Shown: piece by piece, positions 23,141 through 23,235 of the stretch | How the letters are laid out: the number at the start of each line of letters is the position of its first letter | Numbering within the stretch: the stretch's first letter is position 1 | Assembly: GCA_011046145.1 (NCBI GenBank) | Contig: DSBA01000073.1 | Coordinates: forward strand, 1-23,235 | DNA from: Candidatus Uhrbacteria bacterium | Lineage (GTDB): Bacteria > Patescibacteriota > Patescibacteriia > CAIXNZ01 | Length of the DNA stretch: 23,235 nucleotides | Reading direction: 5' to 3' | Position numbers and translations under genes: made by a program | Notes under the pieces: model-generated | Seen by the model: the letters and a program-made list of their open reading frames with translations, nothing else | What the model was told of the DNA's origin: nothing | Databases searched by the model: none

Positions 23141-23235
23141 TTAATCGTTAATAATTAGCTTATATAAGCGTTTTTCCTGTTCTTTTAAATTTAAATTTCT
23201 GTTATTATATCTCCAGACGTATTCTCCTAGATAAA
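23141..23235 (-). CDS. C-terminal end of probable IS1595/ISXO2-like transposase (partial)
   Basis: An open minus-strand frame enters from the right edge and stops at TAA (23143-23141), giving about 30 residues. It contains YLGEYVWRYNNRNLNL followed by KEQEKRLYKLI. The 'YL-x-E-[FY]-[VC]-[FW]-R-[FY]-N-x-R' pattern is what I know from the C-terminus of IS1595/ISXO2-family DDE transposases. Only the tail is visible, so completeness, activity and exact family cannot be judged. The frame includes a 12-nt palindrome, GCTTATATAAGC (23158-23169). An alternative is any other protein with a similar tail, but the pattern match is good for so short a piece. Confidence 0.5.
   Translation of the reverse strand, partial: YLGEYVWRYNNRNLNLKEQEKRLYKLIIND

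Noticed and set aside
1..23235. tRNA, rRNA, CRISPR array or riboswitch
   Set aside because: No cloverleaf-like segment, rRNA-like stretch or regularly spaced repeat was seen by eye in the short intergenic gaps; covariance-model searches were not possible.

Overview
The window is AT-rich, densely packed bacterial chromosome with short intergenic gaps; the longest is 223 bp, so no stretch over 300 bases lacks a gene. TGA is used as a stop (for example at the ends of mreD and the cyclase gene), so the standard bacterial code applies and a Gracilibacteria/SR1-type UGA=Gly code is unlikely. The gene complement and style suggest a Candidate Phyla Radiation (Patescibacteria) genome, perhaps Parcubacteria-like. 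Supporting signs are an editing-domain-less ProRS, a PriA that has lost its ATPase motifs, a membrane-anchored multi-LamG protein, and many genes without a Shine-Dalgarno (SD) sequence. This assignment is an inference from gene content, not from a phylogenetic marker analysis.

Layout, plus strand 1-10.1 kb. A large LamG-repeat surface protein comes first, followed by a small membrane/coiled-coil protein and a DUF721/DciA-like protein. After a candidate promoter comes a run of tightly packed genes: a four-helix membrane protein overlapping proS, then the rod-shape and peptidoglycan elongation set mreB-mreC-mreD-mrdA (PBP2), ending in a strong intrinsic terminator.

Middle, 10.1-19.9 kb, mostly minus strand. 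def-fmt form the N-formylmethionine pair. A single plus-strand NYN-domain nuclease gene, with its own near-consensus promoter, strong SD and terminator, is divergent from def. Then, on the minus strand, come priA (pseudohelicase), an AMMECR1-domain gene, a class III extradiol-dioxygenase-like (AmmeMemoRadiSam/LigB-type) gene, a secreted muramidase-like protein with four C-terminal repeats, and clpB. clpB has a consensus sigma-70-type promoter and a perfect 9-9-9 CIRCE operator, implying HrcA heat-shock control.

Right end, 19.9-23.2 kb, plus strand. A membrane-bound class III adenylate cyclase with an extracytoplasmic sensor region and HAMP linker, and prs (PRPP synthase), each have their own promoter, strong SD and terminator. 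At the edge lies the 3' end of a probable IS1595/ISXO2-like transposase on the minus strand, next to a small hairpin that could belong to the element's terminal repeat.

Functional themes are cell-envelope growth (MreBCD, PBP2, the muramidase-like protein, the LamG protein), translation (ProRS, Fmt, Def), replication (DciA-like, PriA), stress and proteostasis (ClpB with CIRCE), nucleotide signalling (the cyclase) and central nucleotide metabolism (Prs). No tRNA, rRNA or CRISPR array was seen. The most notable signals are the PriA with all ATPase motifs decayed, the split AmmeMemoRadiSam pair beside it, and a two-style initiation pattern: apparently leaderless or SD-less genes versus three stand-alone genes with strong SDs.
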